Shown: piece by piece, positions 8,824 through 17,163 of the stretch
Layout of the letters: each line of letters begins with the position of its first letter
Numbering within the stretch: the stretch's first letter is position 1
NCBI RefSeq assembly: GCF_016025255.1
Contig: NZ_CP065592.1
Coordinates: 229,122-293,121, forward strand
From: Sphingosinicella flava
Lineage (GTDB): Bacteria; Pseudomonadota; Alphaproteobacteria; Sphingomonadales; Sphingomonadaceae
Direction of reading: 5' to 3'
Length of the DNA: 64,000 nt
Translations under genes and position numbers: made by a program
Notes under the pieces: model-generated
The model's database searches: none
What the model was told of the DNA's origin: nothing
What the model saw: only the letters and a program-made list of their open reading frames with translations

Positions 8824-9291
8824 ATGGCTTCCAATCTTCATAAAAGCGCGGCGGCGTTGATCGCGGCAATTTCGATTGCCGCCCCGGCACAGGCTGAAAA
8901 CGTCACTTTTTCAGCCGCGCTCGTCAACAGCTGCGTGCTGTCCCTAAGCGTGCCCGGCACCCTGGCGGCGACGAGCGACGGCACGACGATGACGTCCGAA
9001 ACAGGCGGCGGCCTTCCCGCCACTATGACTTTGGTCGCGGTCGGCGCTGCGCCGACAGTGAATTTCGCGGCGCCGAGTCTGTCCGGACCCTCGGCTTCGA
9101 CGAGCGGCGCGACGACGCAGATCCGCTACACATCCTTGCAGGGCGCGAACCAAGCCTACACGTCCGGGACGTCGAGCCGGGCGGCCGGGGCGCTGCTCGA
9201 CACCTTCACCGTTCATAGCCGCGTGACGAACAATGCGGGCTTTACCACTGGCACCTATACGGTGACGACGGTGGTGACATGCCAGCAGTGA
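8824..9291 (+). CDS. Secreted spore-coat-U/pilin-like domain protein
   Basis: 155 residues behind a strong AGGAGGAGG ribosome site. A signal peptide ends APAQA|E. The mature part is Thr/Ser/Ala-rich and beta-strand-like, with a Cys near the N-terminus (VNSCVLSL) and one near the C-terminus (VTTVVTCQQ), the pattern of SCPU-domain and fimbrial subunit proteins stabilised by one disulfide. It is the first gene of a three-gene overlapping set with a chaperone-like protein. Assignment is by pattern and is tentative. Confidence 0.6.
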   Translation: MASNLHKSAAALIAAISIAAPAQAENVTFSAALVNSCVLSLSVPGTLAATSDGTTMTSETGGGLPATMTLVAVGAAPTVNFAAPSLSGPSASTSGATTQIRYTSLQGANQAYTSGTSSRAAGALLDTFTVHSRVTNNAGFTTGTYTVTTVVTCQQ

Positions 9292-9686
9292 AATGCGGGT
9301 GGATGCTCGCCGCTTTAATGGCGGCCGCCGCACCCGCTTTTGCAGTGGGAATGGGCCCGCTCGCTAAAAGCGGCCTTACTGACGGGCCGCGCAAGGCCTT
9401 TTACCTCACCGTCATAAATCCTTATCCGGCGGCGGCATCGTTCAAAGCCTATGCGGTCGGCGTCGACGATGAAGAGGTCCAATCGCGCGTGCGCATCCTA
9501 CCCGAAGCGACGATCCGCATCGGCGCGAAGCAGAATAGGCGCATCCTGGTCGTCGCCGACGATCTGGAGCCCGGTGAGACGTTCGCCTTCCGGGTCTGCG
9601 CGGCGAAGGCAGAAATGGTGGAAGGAATGGTTCATGCGCGCGTTTGTTCGAAACTGTCTGCGCGCCGCATCGCTCCTCGCGCTTAG
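9279..9686 (+). CDS. Periplasmic pilus-chaperone-like single-domain protein
   Basis: 135 residues; start overlaps the end of the preceding gene by 13 bp. A signal peptide (MLAALMAAAAPAFA) precedes a domain with FYLTVINPYPAAASFKAYAV, VRILPEATIRIGAKQNRRILV and GETFAFRVCA, which resembles the N-terminal Ig domain of PapD-type chaperones (strand, NP turn, P-x-x-F/I rule, then basic G1 region). The second chaperone domain is missing, so it may be a reduced chaperone or a related Ig-fold protein. No usher gene is nearby. Confidence 0.5.
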   Translation: MPAVKCGWMLAALMAAAAPAFAVGMGPLAKSGLTDGPRKAFYLTVINPYPAAASFKAYAVGVDDEEVQSRVRILPEATIRIGAKQNRRILVVADDLEPGETFAFRVCAAKAEMVEGMVHARVCSKLSARRIAPRA

Positions 9687-10032
9687 CGGCGGGGCGAGCG
9701 CTACGGCCGAGCAGATTTACATACCGCTCGCCCCCAACGGGCCGGGCGGCGAGGATTCGATCGAGACGTCGAGCGGGACGCGCTGCCGCCAGAGCATCAA
9801 CAGCAACGGCACCTATCTGGACGCCGGCGTCGCGGGTACGGCGGCCAAGCCAATGCCGGATGCGGGACGCAATTACTTCACCGATACGCGCGACCAGCAG
9901 GCCATGGCCTATGTCAGGGTGACGGTGCCGATCGGGAAACGGCCGAAGCGGATCGATTGCTCCAGCATTTACGAGCTGGAAATCCAGCGTCTGCAGCGCG
10001 AGGTCGAATTGCTGAAGATGGCGGCGGAATAG
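9634..10032 (+). CDS. Small exported protein of unknown function
   Basis: 132 residues from the ATG at 9634 (GGAAGG ribosome site), overlapping the chaperone-like gene by 53 bp. Signal peptide about residues 1-25 (LLALSGGASATA). The mature part has Cys at SGTRCRQSINSNG and RIDCSSI and a short C-terminal coiled coil (ELEIQRLQREVELLKM). I do not recognise the family. Overlap with the two preceding genes implies a shared function. Its stop directly abuts the convergent xerC stop (TAGCTA). Confidence 0.65.
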   Translation: MRAFVRNCLRAASLLALSGGASATAEQIYIPLAPNGPGGEDSIETSSGTRCRQSINSNGTYLDAGVAGTAAKPMPDAGRNYFTDTRDQQAMAYVRVTVPIGKRPKRIDCSSIYELEIQRLQREVELLKMAAE

Positions 10033-10956
10033 CTAAGCCCTGGGATGGGCGTTGCGGTAGACGTCCATGAGATGCGCGGCATCAACCGCCGTGTAGATTT
10101 GCGTCGACGACAAGCTCGCATGGCCGAGCAATTCCTGGAGCGAGCGCAGGTCCGCGCCCCGGCCTAGCAAATGCGTCGCGAAGCTGTGACGCAAGGCGTG
10201 CGGCGTCGTACGGTCCGACAGGCCGAGACGGGTTCGGGCGGCACGAACGGCGCGGCGGACGATCTCGCCGCGCAAGGGGCCGCCGCGCGCGCCGCGAAAC
10301 AAGGGCTGATCCTGCACGATCCGATAGGGGCAGAGGCGAAGATAATCCTCCATCGCCGCGCGGACGGGTGGGAGGAGGGGGACGATGCGGGTCTTGTTCC
10401 GCTTGCCGGTGACGGTCAACGTCTCGCCCAAGGGAAGGGCGCAGCCGGTCAGGCCAAGCGCTTCGGCGACGCGGAGGCCTGAGCCGTAGAGAAGGAGGAG
10501 GACGGCCAGATTGCGCGCGCCGATCCATTCCTCCGATCCTTCCTCCGCCGCTTCTTCCGCAAGGGCGACCGCTTCGTCGGGGGACACCGGGCGGGGAACG
10601 CTGCGCTGCTTCTTCGGCCCCTTGATCCGGGGAAGCGCGGCGGGGATGCCTTGTTGCTCCGCGACGAAGTTCAGGAAGCCGCGCACGGCGGAAAGCTCGC
10701 GTGCGGCCGATGCATTTCCGAGACCTGCCATGCGGCGATGGCCGAGAAAGGCGCGCAGATCGGATGCCTGAAGGCTGGCAAGCGCGGCGGTGTCCACTTC
10801 TTGCCCGAGATGAGCGCCGAGGAAGGCGATCAGCCGATGGGCGGTCGCGACATAGGCGCGAACCGTATGCTCGGAGCGGCGGCGATCCTGGGAGAGATGG
10901 TCGTGCCAGCGCATGGCGAGAGCGCTGGCGGGATGGTCCGTCAGGGCAGCAGCCAT
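10033..10956 (-). CDS. xerC: Tyrosine recombinase XerC
   Basis: 307 residues from the ATG at 10956. The N-terminal SAM-like core-binding domain (about 20-105) includes HTVRAYVATAHRLIAFL. The catalytic domain shows the tyrosine-recombinase residues: Arg in SGLRVAEALGL, Lys region in TGKRNKTRIVPL, HxxR in HALRHSFATHLL, His in LLGHASLSSTQIY with the nucleophile Tyr nearby. XerC/D resolve chromosome dimers at dif. It overlaps the upstream DUF484 gene by 16 bp, the usual alphaproteobacterial pairing. No dif site was identified in the window. Confidence 0.94.
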   Translation of the reverse strand: MAAALTDHPASALAMRWHDHLSQDRRRSEHTVRAYVATAHRLIAFLGAHLGQEVDTAALASLQASDLRAFLGHRRMAGLGNASAARELSAVRGFLNFVAEQQGIPAALPRIKGPKKQRSVPRPVSPDEAVALAEEAAEEGSEEWIGARNLAVLLLLYGSGLRVAEALGLTGCALPLGETLTVTGKRNKTRIVPLLPPVRAAMEDYLRLCPYRIVQDQPLFRGARGGPLRGEIVRRAVRAARTRLGLSDRTTPHALRHSFATHLLGRGADLRSLQELLGHASLSSTQIYTAVDAAHLMDVYRNAHPRA

Positions 10957-11501
10957 CGGCCCATCGCGCGGGTGAGGACTTGTCCGAGGAAGACAAGCAG
11001 TTCGGACCCGTGCCGGGTCTCGAACGCCTGGCTTGCGCGTTGGCCGAGCGCGAGCAGGCCGCGGGGCAATGGCGGTTCCCCCTGCAGGGGAATGAGGGCT
11101 TCGGCGCGGACGAGCTCGCAGGCCGGGCCGAACAGGGGATGGCCGCGCTCGACGCCGCGCAACAGCACGCCGTCGAAACCCGATATGCTGTGTTCGATGA
11201 CGCGCGGATCGACGAATTGCAGGCCGGACGCGTCGGCGCGCATGCCCTTGCCGCCCGCGAACAGGGCGAGCGCGACGGCGTCGAGGCCCAATATGTGCGG
11301 CCATTCCTGCGTCACGATATGGATGAGGTGATCGAAGCCCTCCGCCTCGATCGCGGCGAGGACGGCGGCGTGGATCGAGGAGACGGCGCCCGAATGGCCG
11401 CGCGCGAAGGCGATGAGATCCTGATTGGCCTCCTCCGCCGCCGCGACGCGCGCCTGAAGCGCCGCCACCGCCCGATCCTCGAAACTGATCACCGTTCCCA
11501 T
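10941..11501 (-). CDS. DUF484 family protein
   Basis: 186 residues. The sequence (MGTVISFEDRAVAALQARV... GDHLI...) is a short GAF-like DUF484 protein with an N-terminal helix. Function unknown; the family is nearly always located just before xerC, as here with a 16-bp overlap, suggesting a role connected with chromosome segregation or simple cotranscription. Confidence 0.88.
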   Translation of the reverse strand: MGTVISFEDRAVAALQARVAAAEEANQDLIAFARGHSGAVSSIHAAVLAAIEAEGFDHLIHIVTQEWPHILGLDAVALALFAGGKGMRADASGLQFVDPRVIEHSISGFDGVLLRGVERGHPLFGPACELVRAEALIPLQGEPPLPRGLLALGQRASQAFETRHGSELLVFLGQVLTRAMGRWLLP

Positions 11502-11555
11502 TTCGCCAATGTAACCCTTAGATGGTTAACAAGCGATGGGGAAAATGACAGCCTA

Positions 11556-11858
11556 TCAGTCGAACAATTCTTCGAGGAAGGACTTGCGCCGTTTCTTGTA
11601 ATGGCCGTGATGGCCCTGGTGGCCGTGCCCGTAACCGTAGGGCTGCTGGTAGCTCGGCGCGGGTTGCGGTTGATGCTGAGCGGGCGCAGCGGGGGCCGTA
11701 TTCTCCTGGCTGCGCTCGATGATCTTGTCGAGCTCGCCCCGGTCGAGCCAGACGCCCCGGCATTGCGGGCAATAATCGATTTCGACGCCCTGACGTTCGC
11801 TCATCACGAGCGGCACCTGGCAGACGGGGCAGGGCATTCCAACGGCGGGATTGGGCAT
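11556..11858 (-). CDS. Zinc-ribbon (TFIIB-type, zf-TFIIB) protein
   Basis: 100 residues from the ATG at 11858 (GGAGCCCC ribosome site). CPVCQVPLV ... YCPQCRGVWLDRGELDKII is the zf-TFIIB family signature with a four-Cys zinc ribbon at about residues 9-36. The tail is Pro/Gln-rich, then HGHGHQGHHGHYKKRR, a His-rich stretch that could bind metal, and a short acidic end. Molecular role unknown. Confidence 0.88.
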   Translation of the reverse strand: MPNPAVGMPCPVCQVPLVMSERQGVEIDYCPQCRGVWLDRGELDKIIERSQENTAPAAPAQHQPQPAPSYQQPYGYGHGHQGHHGHYKKRRKSFLEELFD

Positions 11859-11978
11859 GAAAGGGGCTCCTTGGTTCAAGACATCGAAAAGCGGTCCGAC
11901 ATCACAGCCGCGAGGCTGCCAGAGGGGCCCGGCCCGCATACCAGAAATGGCCGACGGCGGCGCGGCTTTCAAGCCTCT

Positions 11979-12302
11979 TTAAAAAGGCTTGGTCAGGGTG
12001 ATGAGTGCCCGCTTGCTGACCTGGCCGTTGGGGAATTCGGCCTGTTCGGCATGGACCTTCGCCGACACGCCGCCGCCGATACCGGCCTCTGCGCGGACCG
12101 GCTTGTCCCGGAACTCCGCTTCCATCGACAGGTAATGCGTGCGGTCGGGCGCGGCGCGTCGACCGCAGACCACGATTTCGCCAGCCGCCGCCGTCTTGCA
12201 ATCGCCGCGGCGTGCGGGAACGGATTTGAGGTCGAACCCGGCCGCGCCCGGCGGCCCGATGGCGGCCGACGCCTGCAGGATCATGAGGATGGTCAATGAC
12301 AT
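11979..12302 (-). CDS. Small exported protein, sphingomonad type (VVCGRR motif)
   Basis: 107 residues from ATG 12302. A short hydrophobic leader (MSLTILMILQASAAIG) suggests export. GDCKTAAAGEIVVCGRR contains two Cys 12 residues apart, and a similar EIVVCG-type motif recurs in many uncharacterised sphingomonad proteins. The rest is charged with no recognised domain. Function unknown. Confidence 0.65.
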   Translation of the reverse strand: MSLTILMILQASAAIGPPGAAGFDLKSVPARRGDCKTAAAGEIVVCGRRAAPDRTHYLSMEAEFRDKPVRAEAGIGGGVSAKVHAEQAEFPNGQVSKRALITLTKPF

Positions 12303-12359
12303 GCCGTTCTCCGCCGGGGCGAGCCTTGTCCTCCCCGATTGCGGCGATCGCAAGGCGGA

Positions 12360-12815
12360 TCAGAACGGCAGGATGCTTTCCAGCGCATCGATTGGCAGTG
12401 CACCCGCCACGGCGGCGCCCCGCCGGAGAAGGAAGACATGGCGGACGATTTCGGCCTGCTGCTCCAGCCCATAGCGTTGGAGCGGCCAGCCCGGGCGGTA
12501 GCGATACCGGTAGCGGCAAAAGGGGTGACGCATCAAGGGAAGGTAATAACGGCCGCGCCGCTGCGTCTGCCAGACATGGGTCATTTCGTGAATGAACAGG
12601 CCCTGGCCGGCAAGAGACGCAACGCTATAATCCTCCCGCCATAAGCTGCTGTCCGGGTGGAAATGGATGTGCCCGCATGGCGCCATCACCGTCTCGCGCG
12701 GCTGAAAGGGAAACCATTTGCGGCGCCGGATCGTGACCCGTCGATAATCGATCGCATCGCCAAAGATCGAACAGGCGAGGGCGATTTCCCCGGGGGTGAG
12801 CGGGCGGGTCGTCAA
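12360..12815 (-). CDS. HExxH protein ('vgr-related'), putative metallopeptidase fold
   Basis: 151 residues with a TTG start at 12815 that overlaps the stop of the preceding copper-chaperone gene (TTGA); no ATG lies before residue 44. LFIHEMTHVWQTQ contains the zinc motif HExxH, preceded by CGHIHFHPDSSLWREDYS. Proteins of this type are common in sphingomonads, often labelled vgr-related. Peptidase activity is inferred from the motif only. Confidence 0.75.
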   Translation of the reverse strand: MTTRPLTPGEIALACSIFGDAIDYRRVTIRRRKWFPFQPRETVMAPCGHIHFHPDSSLWREDYSVASLAGQGLFIHEMTHVWQTQRRGRYYLPLMRHPFCRYRYRYRPGWPLQRYGLEQQAEIVRHVFLLRRGAAVAGALPIDALESILPF

Positions 12816-13315
12816 TGGCCGCCAGCGCTGCCCGCCACAGTCTGCGCAATCGCCTCCATGCGCAGCGAATCGCCGTCGGCGAATTCGAGCGTCAGCGGGA
12901 CGCTGTCTCCCGCTTTCAGCGCGGGATCGAGATCGAAGAGCATGATATGGAGGCCGCCCGATGCCAGCGTGGTCGTCGCGCCGGCGGGGAGGGGCAAGTT
13001 CTCGAGCTTCGCCATCCGCATCATGCCGCCCTCCATCTTGCTTTCATGGATTTCGGCGCGCTTGGCCTTGCTGGAGGAAACCGAGGCGAGGATGCGCGCC
13101 TCGCCCTCGTTGCGCAGGGTGAAATAGGCGGCGCCGGGGCGGCCGGCGACAGCGGGCAGGCGAACGAAGGCATTGGAAATGCCGATGCCCCCGCTCTGCG
13201 CAATCACCGCCGCCTCGTTGCCGCCGGCGGCGGCATTGCCCTGCGCATTCGGCGCGTCGCACCCCGCAAGCATGAGCAAGAGGGCGGCGGACGTCGGTAC
13301 AAAAAGGCGGCGCAT
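12812..13315 (-). CDS. PCuAC-type periplasmic copper chaperone lipoprotein
   Basis: 167 residues from ATG 13315. The leader ends in LLLMLAGC, a lipobox. The domain has AYFTLRNEGEARILASVSS, then the copper-ligand set: His in IHESKM, Met in GGMMRM, and HIM in GGLHIMLFDL, matching HxnM...HxM of PCuAC. Such proteins deliver Cu(I) to the CuA or CuB site of cytochrome c oxidase. It follows a second, degenerate copy by 10 bp. Confidence 0.9.
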   Translation of the reverse strand: MRRLFVPTSAALLLMLAGCDAPNAQGNAAAGGNEAAVIAQSGGIGISNAFVRLPAVAGRPGAAYFTLRNEGEARILASVSSSKAKRAEIHESKMEGGMMRMAKLENLPLPAGATTTLASGGLHIMLFDLDPALKAGDSVPLTLEFADGDSLRMEAIAQTVAGSAGGH

Positions 13316-13325
13316 GATCGGATCC

Positions 13326-13751
13326 TCAATCGCGATAGGGTGGCGGCTCATTAGCGCCGACGAGGCGTGCGGAAAAGGTGGTGACGGCCCTCGGCCCCGT
13401 TCCGCTGTCCTCGACGAGGCGCAGCTCCAAAGCGGCGCCGGGCCGAAGCTCGGGCGAGAGGCCGTCGATCGCGAAATGCGGGCCACCCGGAAGGAAGCGG
13501 CCTTTCTCTCCGCTGCTGAGCGGCAAGACAGCAATCGCGCGGCCCTCTCCATCCAGCATCCTGGCGGCATCGAAGGGGCCTTCCAGGCCCAGCACCCTCG
13601 TGCCGCCGCTTTCCGCCGTGACGTCGAAATAAGCGGCGCCTGGCGCGCCGGGTGCGGGCGGGAGACGGATCCAGGCCTTTTGCACATCGGTGTTCCAGGA
13701 GCAGGCGCTGGCGAGAGAAGCGAGCGCGAGAATGAAGAACCGGCGTTTCAT
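13326..13751 (-). CDS. PCuAC-like lipoprotein with degenerate copper site
   Basis: 141 residues from ATG 13751; leader MKRRFFILALASLASAC is a lipoprotein signal. The fold matches PCuAC (AYFDVTAESGGTRVLGLEGPFDAARML... GGPHFAIDGLSPELRPGAALELRL), but the usual first His/Met ligands are replaced (ARMLDGEG) and the final HxM is HFA. It shares the fold with the next gene but probably does not bind copper in the same way. It may partner the intact copy. Confidence 0.78.
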   Translation of the reverse strand: MKRRFFILALASLASACSWNTDVQKAWIRLPPAPGAPGAAYFDVTAESGGTRVLGLEGPFDAARMLDGEGRAIAVLPLSSGEKGRFLPGGPHFAIDGLSPELRPGAALELRLVEDSGTGPRAVTTFSARLVGANEPPPYRD

Positions 13752-13801
13752 CTTTTCATTTCCTCCCATTTCCCCCGTGCATCTTTAGCGACGGCGGCAT
13801 C

Positions 13802-13829
13802 CTTGCAGCAAATAAAACCGCTCCTATAT
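13802..13829 (+). promoter_or_regulatory. RpoH (sigma-32) heat-shock promoter for dnaKJ
   Basis: CTTGCA at 13802-13807, a 16-bp spacer, then CTATAT at 13824-13829. This matches the alphaproteobacterial sigma-32 consensus (CTTGAC, N16-17, CTATAT) at 11 of 12 positions. It lies 75 bp before the dnaK start, the expected location for heat-shock control. Confidence 0.8.
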
Positions 13830-13903
13830 CGCTCCCGCAACAGGTTCGCATGCCTCGTTTCTTGGGTGCGGACGCGAACATTATTGAGGGGCTTTAGAAG
13901 GTT

Positions 13904-15829
13904 ATGGCAAAAGTAATCGGTATCGACCTCGGCACCACCAACAGCTGCGTTGCCGTGATGGAAGGCGGCAAGCCGAAAGTCATCGAAAACACGGAAGGGA
14001 CTCGCACCACGCCGTCCATCGTCGCGTTTACCAAGGACGGCGAACGGCTGATCGGTGAACCCGCTAAGCGCCAGGCGGTGACCAATCCCGATAATACTAT
14101 TTTCGCGGTGAAGCGCCTCATCGGCCGCCGCTTCGACGATCCGGTGACCAAGAAGGACACGGAGCTCGTCCCCTATCATATCGTGAAGGGTCCGAATGGA
14201 GACGCCTGGGTTCAGGCGGGCGGACAGGATTACAGCCCCAGCCAGATTTCGGCCTTCATCCTCCAGAAGATGAAGGAAACCGCCGAGGCCTATCTCGGCG
14301 AGACGGTGACGCAGGCCGTCATCACGGTTCCCGCTTACTTCAACGACGCGCAGCGCCAGGCGACGAAGGACGCCGGGCAGATCGCCGGCCTTGAGGTTCT
14401 GCGCATCATCAACGAGCCGACGGCCGCGGCGCTCGCCTACGGCCTCGACAAGGAACACAACAAGACGATCGCGGTCTACGATCTTGGTGGCGGCACGTTC
14501 GACGTGTCGATCCTCGAGATTGGCGACGGCGTATTCGAGGTGAAGTCGACCAACGGCGACACCTTCCTTGGCGGCGAGGATTTCGACAACAAAATCGTCG
14601 AATATCTCGCAAATCAATTTAAGAAAAAGGAAGGCGTTGACCTTCGCTCCAACCGCCTGACGCTGCAGCGTTTGAAAAAGGCCGCTGAGGAAGCCAAGAT
14701 TGAATTGTCTTCCGCGCAGACGACCGAGGTCAATCTTCCTTTTATCACTGCTCGTATGGATAATGGGGAATCGACCCCGCTTCACCTCGTTGAGACGATT
14801 ACTCGTGCCGATTTGGATCGTTTGGTTGACGATCTTGTTAAGCGCACGATCGAGCCGATGAAGAAGGCGCTCGCCGATGCGGGCCTCAAGGCCGATCAGG
14901 TGGACGAAGTCGTCCTCGTCGGCGGCATGACCCGCATGCCCAAGGTCCGCGAAGCCGTGAAGAATTTCTTTGGCAAGGAGCCACACACTGGCGTCAATCC
15001 GGACGAAGTCGTGGCTATTGGCGCCGCCATCCAGGCGGGCGTGCTGCAGGGCGACGTGAAGGACGTGTTGCTTCTCGACGTCACGCCGCTGTCGCTCGGC
15101 CTTGAAACCAAGGGCGGGATTATGACCAGGATGATTGACCGCAACACGACGATCCCGACTAAGAAGAGCCAGGTCTTTTCGACTGCGGATGATAACCAGA
15201 GTGCGGTGACGATCCGCGTCTTCCAGGGCGAGCGCGAAATGGCAACTGACAACAAGCTGCTCGGCCAGTTCGATTTGGTTGGCATTCCACCAGCCCCTAT
15301 GGGCGTGCCGCAAATCGAGGTTACTTTTGACATCGACGCTAACGGCATTGTCAGCGTCAGCGCCAAGGACAAGGGCACGGGCAAGGAACAGCAGATCCGC
15401 ATCCAGGCTTCGGGCGGCCTTAGCGACGACGACATCGAGAAGATGGTAAAGGATGCCGAGCAGTTCGCGGAAGACGACAAGAAGCGCCGTGAAGCGGCAG
15501 AAGCCAAGAACAATGCTGAAAGCCTCATCCACACGACCGAGAAGCAGCTCGAAGAGCATGGCGACAAGGTGGACGCGAGCCTGAAGTCCGAGATCGAGGC
15601 CGCGGTGGCGGAAGCCAAGAGCGCGGTCGAGAGCGGCGATGCCGACGCGATGACCGAAAAATCGCAGGCGCTGGCGCAGGTTGCGATGAAGCTTGGCCAG
15701 ACCATTTACGAGAAGGAGCAGGCCTCGGCCGCTTCGCCGGAAGCCGGTGCCGCCACGGGCAGCGAAGCGGGTGGCGAAGAGGTCGTCGACGCCGAATTCT
15801 CCGAAGTGGACGAAGACAACAAGGCCTAA
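13904..15829 (+). CDS. dnaK: Chaperone DnaK (Hsp70)
   Basis: 641 residues. [41 protein letters not shown] and [11 protein letters not shown] are the Hsp70 ATPase motifs; the substrate domain follows, and the Ala/Glu-rich tail ends [11 protein letters not shown]-driven chaperone working with DnaJ and GrpE. Start ATG follows AGAAGG. It leads a dnaK-dnaJ operon with an RpoH promoter. From about 14620 to 14860 synonymous codon choice is noticeably richer in T-ending codons than in the rest of the gene. Confidence 0.99.
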   Translation: MAKVIGIDLGTTNSCVAVMEGGKPKVIENTEGTRTTPSIVAFTKDGERLIGEPAKRQAVTNPDNTIFAVKRLIGRRFDDPVTKKDTELVPYHIVKGPNGDAWVQAGGQDYSPSQISAFILQKMKETAEAYLGETVTQAVITVPAYFNDAQRQATKDAGQIAGLEVLRIINEPTAAALAYGLDKEHNKTIAVYDLGGGTFDVSILEIGDGVFEVKSTNGDTFLGGEDFDNKIVEYLANQFKKKEGVDLRSNRLTLQRLKKAAEEAKIELSSAQTTEVNLPFITARMDNGESTPLHLVETITRADLDRLVDDLVKRTIEPMKKALADAGLKADQVDEVVLVGGMTRMPKVREAVKNFFGKEPHTGVNPDEVVAIGAAIQAGVLQGDVKDVLLLDVTPLSLGLETKGGIMTRMIDRNTTIPTKKSQVFSTADDNQSAVTIRVFQGEREMATDNKLLGQFDLVGIPPAPMGVPQIEVTFDIDANGIVSVSAKDKGTGKEQQIRIQASGGLSDDDIEKMVKDAEQFAEDDKKRREAAEAKNNAESLIHTTEKQLEEHGDKVDASLKSEIEAAVAEAKSAVESGDADAMTEKSQALAQVAMKLGQTIYEKEQASAASPEAGAATGSEAGGEEVVDAEFSEVDEDNKA

Positions 15830-15839
15830 GCAAATGACG

Positions 15840-15884
15840 CGGCCCCTGTCCGATCTGATCCTGGTCAGACTTGGGCGGGGGCCG
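15840..15884 (+). other. Hairpin between dnaK and dnaJ
   Basis: CGGCCCC (15840-15846) can pair with GGGGCCG (15878-15884), and TCTGA/TCAGA pair inside the loop (about 15854-15869). There is no following T-run, so it is more likely an mRNA processing or attenuation structure than a terminator. Confidence 0.4.
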
Positions 15885-15906
15885 TATGCTTATGTGCGGG
15901 GGCTGT

Positions 15907-17025
15907 ATGCTTGATACCGATTATTACGAACTGCTCCAGGTCGAACGCAATGCGGACGAGAAGACGATCAAGTCCGCATACCGCCGCATCGCCATGGAAT
16001 GCCACCCGGACCGCAATCCGGGCTGCAAGGTGTCCGAGGAGAAGTTCAAGGCCGTCAGCCAGGCCTATGATTGCCTGAAGGATCCGCAGAAGCGCGCGGC
16101 TTACGACCGTTTCGGACATGCCGCCTTCCGGCAGGGCGGCGCGGGTGCGGCGCAGGATTTCGGCTCCTTCTCTGATATTTTCGAGAATATCTTCGGCGAA
16201 TTCATGGGCGGCGCGCGCGGACAGCAGCGCAGCAGCGCCTTGCGCGGGTCAGACCTGCGCTATGACCTCGAGATCACGCTTGAGGATGCTTATCACGGCA
16301 AGGATGTGAAGCTCGACATCGAGACGACGGCCTCGTGCGCGCCGTGCGGCGGATCGGGCGCGAAGCCCGGCACGGCGGCGCGGACCTGCACCTATTGCGA
16401 AGGACGCGGCCAGGTACGGGCGCAGCAGGGTTTCTTCGTGGTCGAGCGCGTCTGCCCGACCTGCCGGGGCTCCGGCCAGGTGATCGCCGATCCCTGCGCG
16501 AGTTGCCGTGGCGAAGGCCGTGCCGAAACCCGCAAGGCGTTGGAAGTGCGGATCCCCGCCGGGGTCGACGAAGGCACGCGCATCCGCCTGTCCGGCGAGG
16601 GGGAGGCGGGCTCACGCGGCGGCCCTCCCGGCGACCTCTATATCTTCATTCATATCGCCCGGCACGCGCTCTTCCAGCGCGAGGGCACGACTTTGTTCGC
16701 GCGTTGCCCGATCAGCTTCACCACTGCGGCGCTCGGAGGCTGCATCGAGGTGCCCGGCCTCGATCGCACCAGGCATGAGATCAAGATCCCGGCGGGCATC
16801 CAGTCGGGCAAGCAATTAAAGCAGCGCGGGGCGGGCATGCCCATTCTCAACGGACGCGGCACAGGCGACATGGTGATCGAGGTGCAGGTCGAAACGCCGA
16901 CCAAGCTGTCGCCCAAGCAAAAGGAATTGCTGGAGGAATTCCGCAAGACCGAAACGGGTGACGAATGCCCGGCTTCGTCCGGCTTCTTTTCCAAGATCAA
17001 GTCGATGTGGGGCGATTTGACTTAA
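15907..17025 (+). CDS. dnaJ: Co-chaperone DnaJ (Hsp40)
   Basis: 372 residues from ATG 15907; upstream in-frame starts (15871, 15889) would add residues not seen in DnaJ. The J domain (1-70) carries the HPD tripeptide (CHPDRNPG). A Gly/Phe region follows, then four CxxCxGxG zinc repeats (CAPCGGSG, CTYCEGRG, CPTCRGSG, CASCRGEG) and the C-terminal substrate domain. Stimulates DnaK ATPase. Second gene of the dnaKJ operon. Confidence 0.97.
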   Translation: MLDTDYYELLQVERNADEKTIKSAYRRIAMECHPDRNPGCKVSEEKFKAVSQAYDCLKDPQKRAAYDRFGHAAFRQGGAGAAQDFGSFSDIFENIFGEFMGGARGQQRSSALRGSDLRYDLEITLEDAYHGKDVKLDIETTASCAPCGGSGAKPGTAARTCTYCEGRGQVRAQQGFFVVERVCPTCRGSGQVIADPCASCRGEGRAETRKALEVRIPAGVDEGTRIRLSGEGEAGSRGGPPGDLYIFIHIARHALFQREGTTLFARCPISFTTAALGGCIEVPGLDRTRHEIKIPAGIQSGKQLKQRGAGMPILNGRGTGDMVIEVQVETPTKLSPKQKELLEEFRKTETGDECPASSGFFSKIKSMWGDLT

Positions 17026-17044
17026 GGAGAGAAGTTGCAGTGCG

Positions 17045-17119
17045 CTTCGGCCAAAGCCGGAATCTCATTACGGAAAAGCGCCTCTTCGGCCTGAGACCCC
17101 AGCTTCCGCTGGGGTGACG
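17045..17119. repeat. Degenerate copy of GTCATTCC-type inverted repeat
   Basis: CCAAAGCCGGAATCTCATT on the left and TGAGACCCCAGC...GCTGGGGTGACG on the right match the two ends of the family seen intact at 27328, 42402 and 45742, although the arms have diverged. It fills most of the space between the convergent dnaJ and bphP genes. Confidence 0.55.
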
Positions 17120-17163
17120 TTCAAGCGCAGGGGACATTCAAACGCCGGGATGATGCTCCGGCA

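Noticed and set aside
10701-12299. Plus-strand frame of 532 codons spanning xerC, DUF484 and the zinc-ribbon gene
   Set aside because: It crosses several real genes on the other strand and has no domain.
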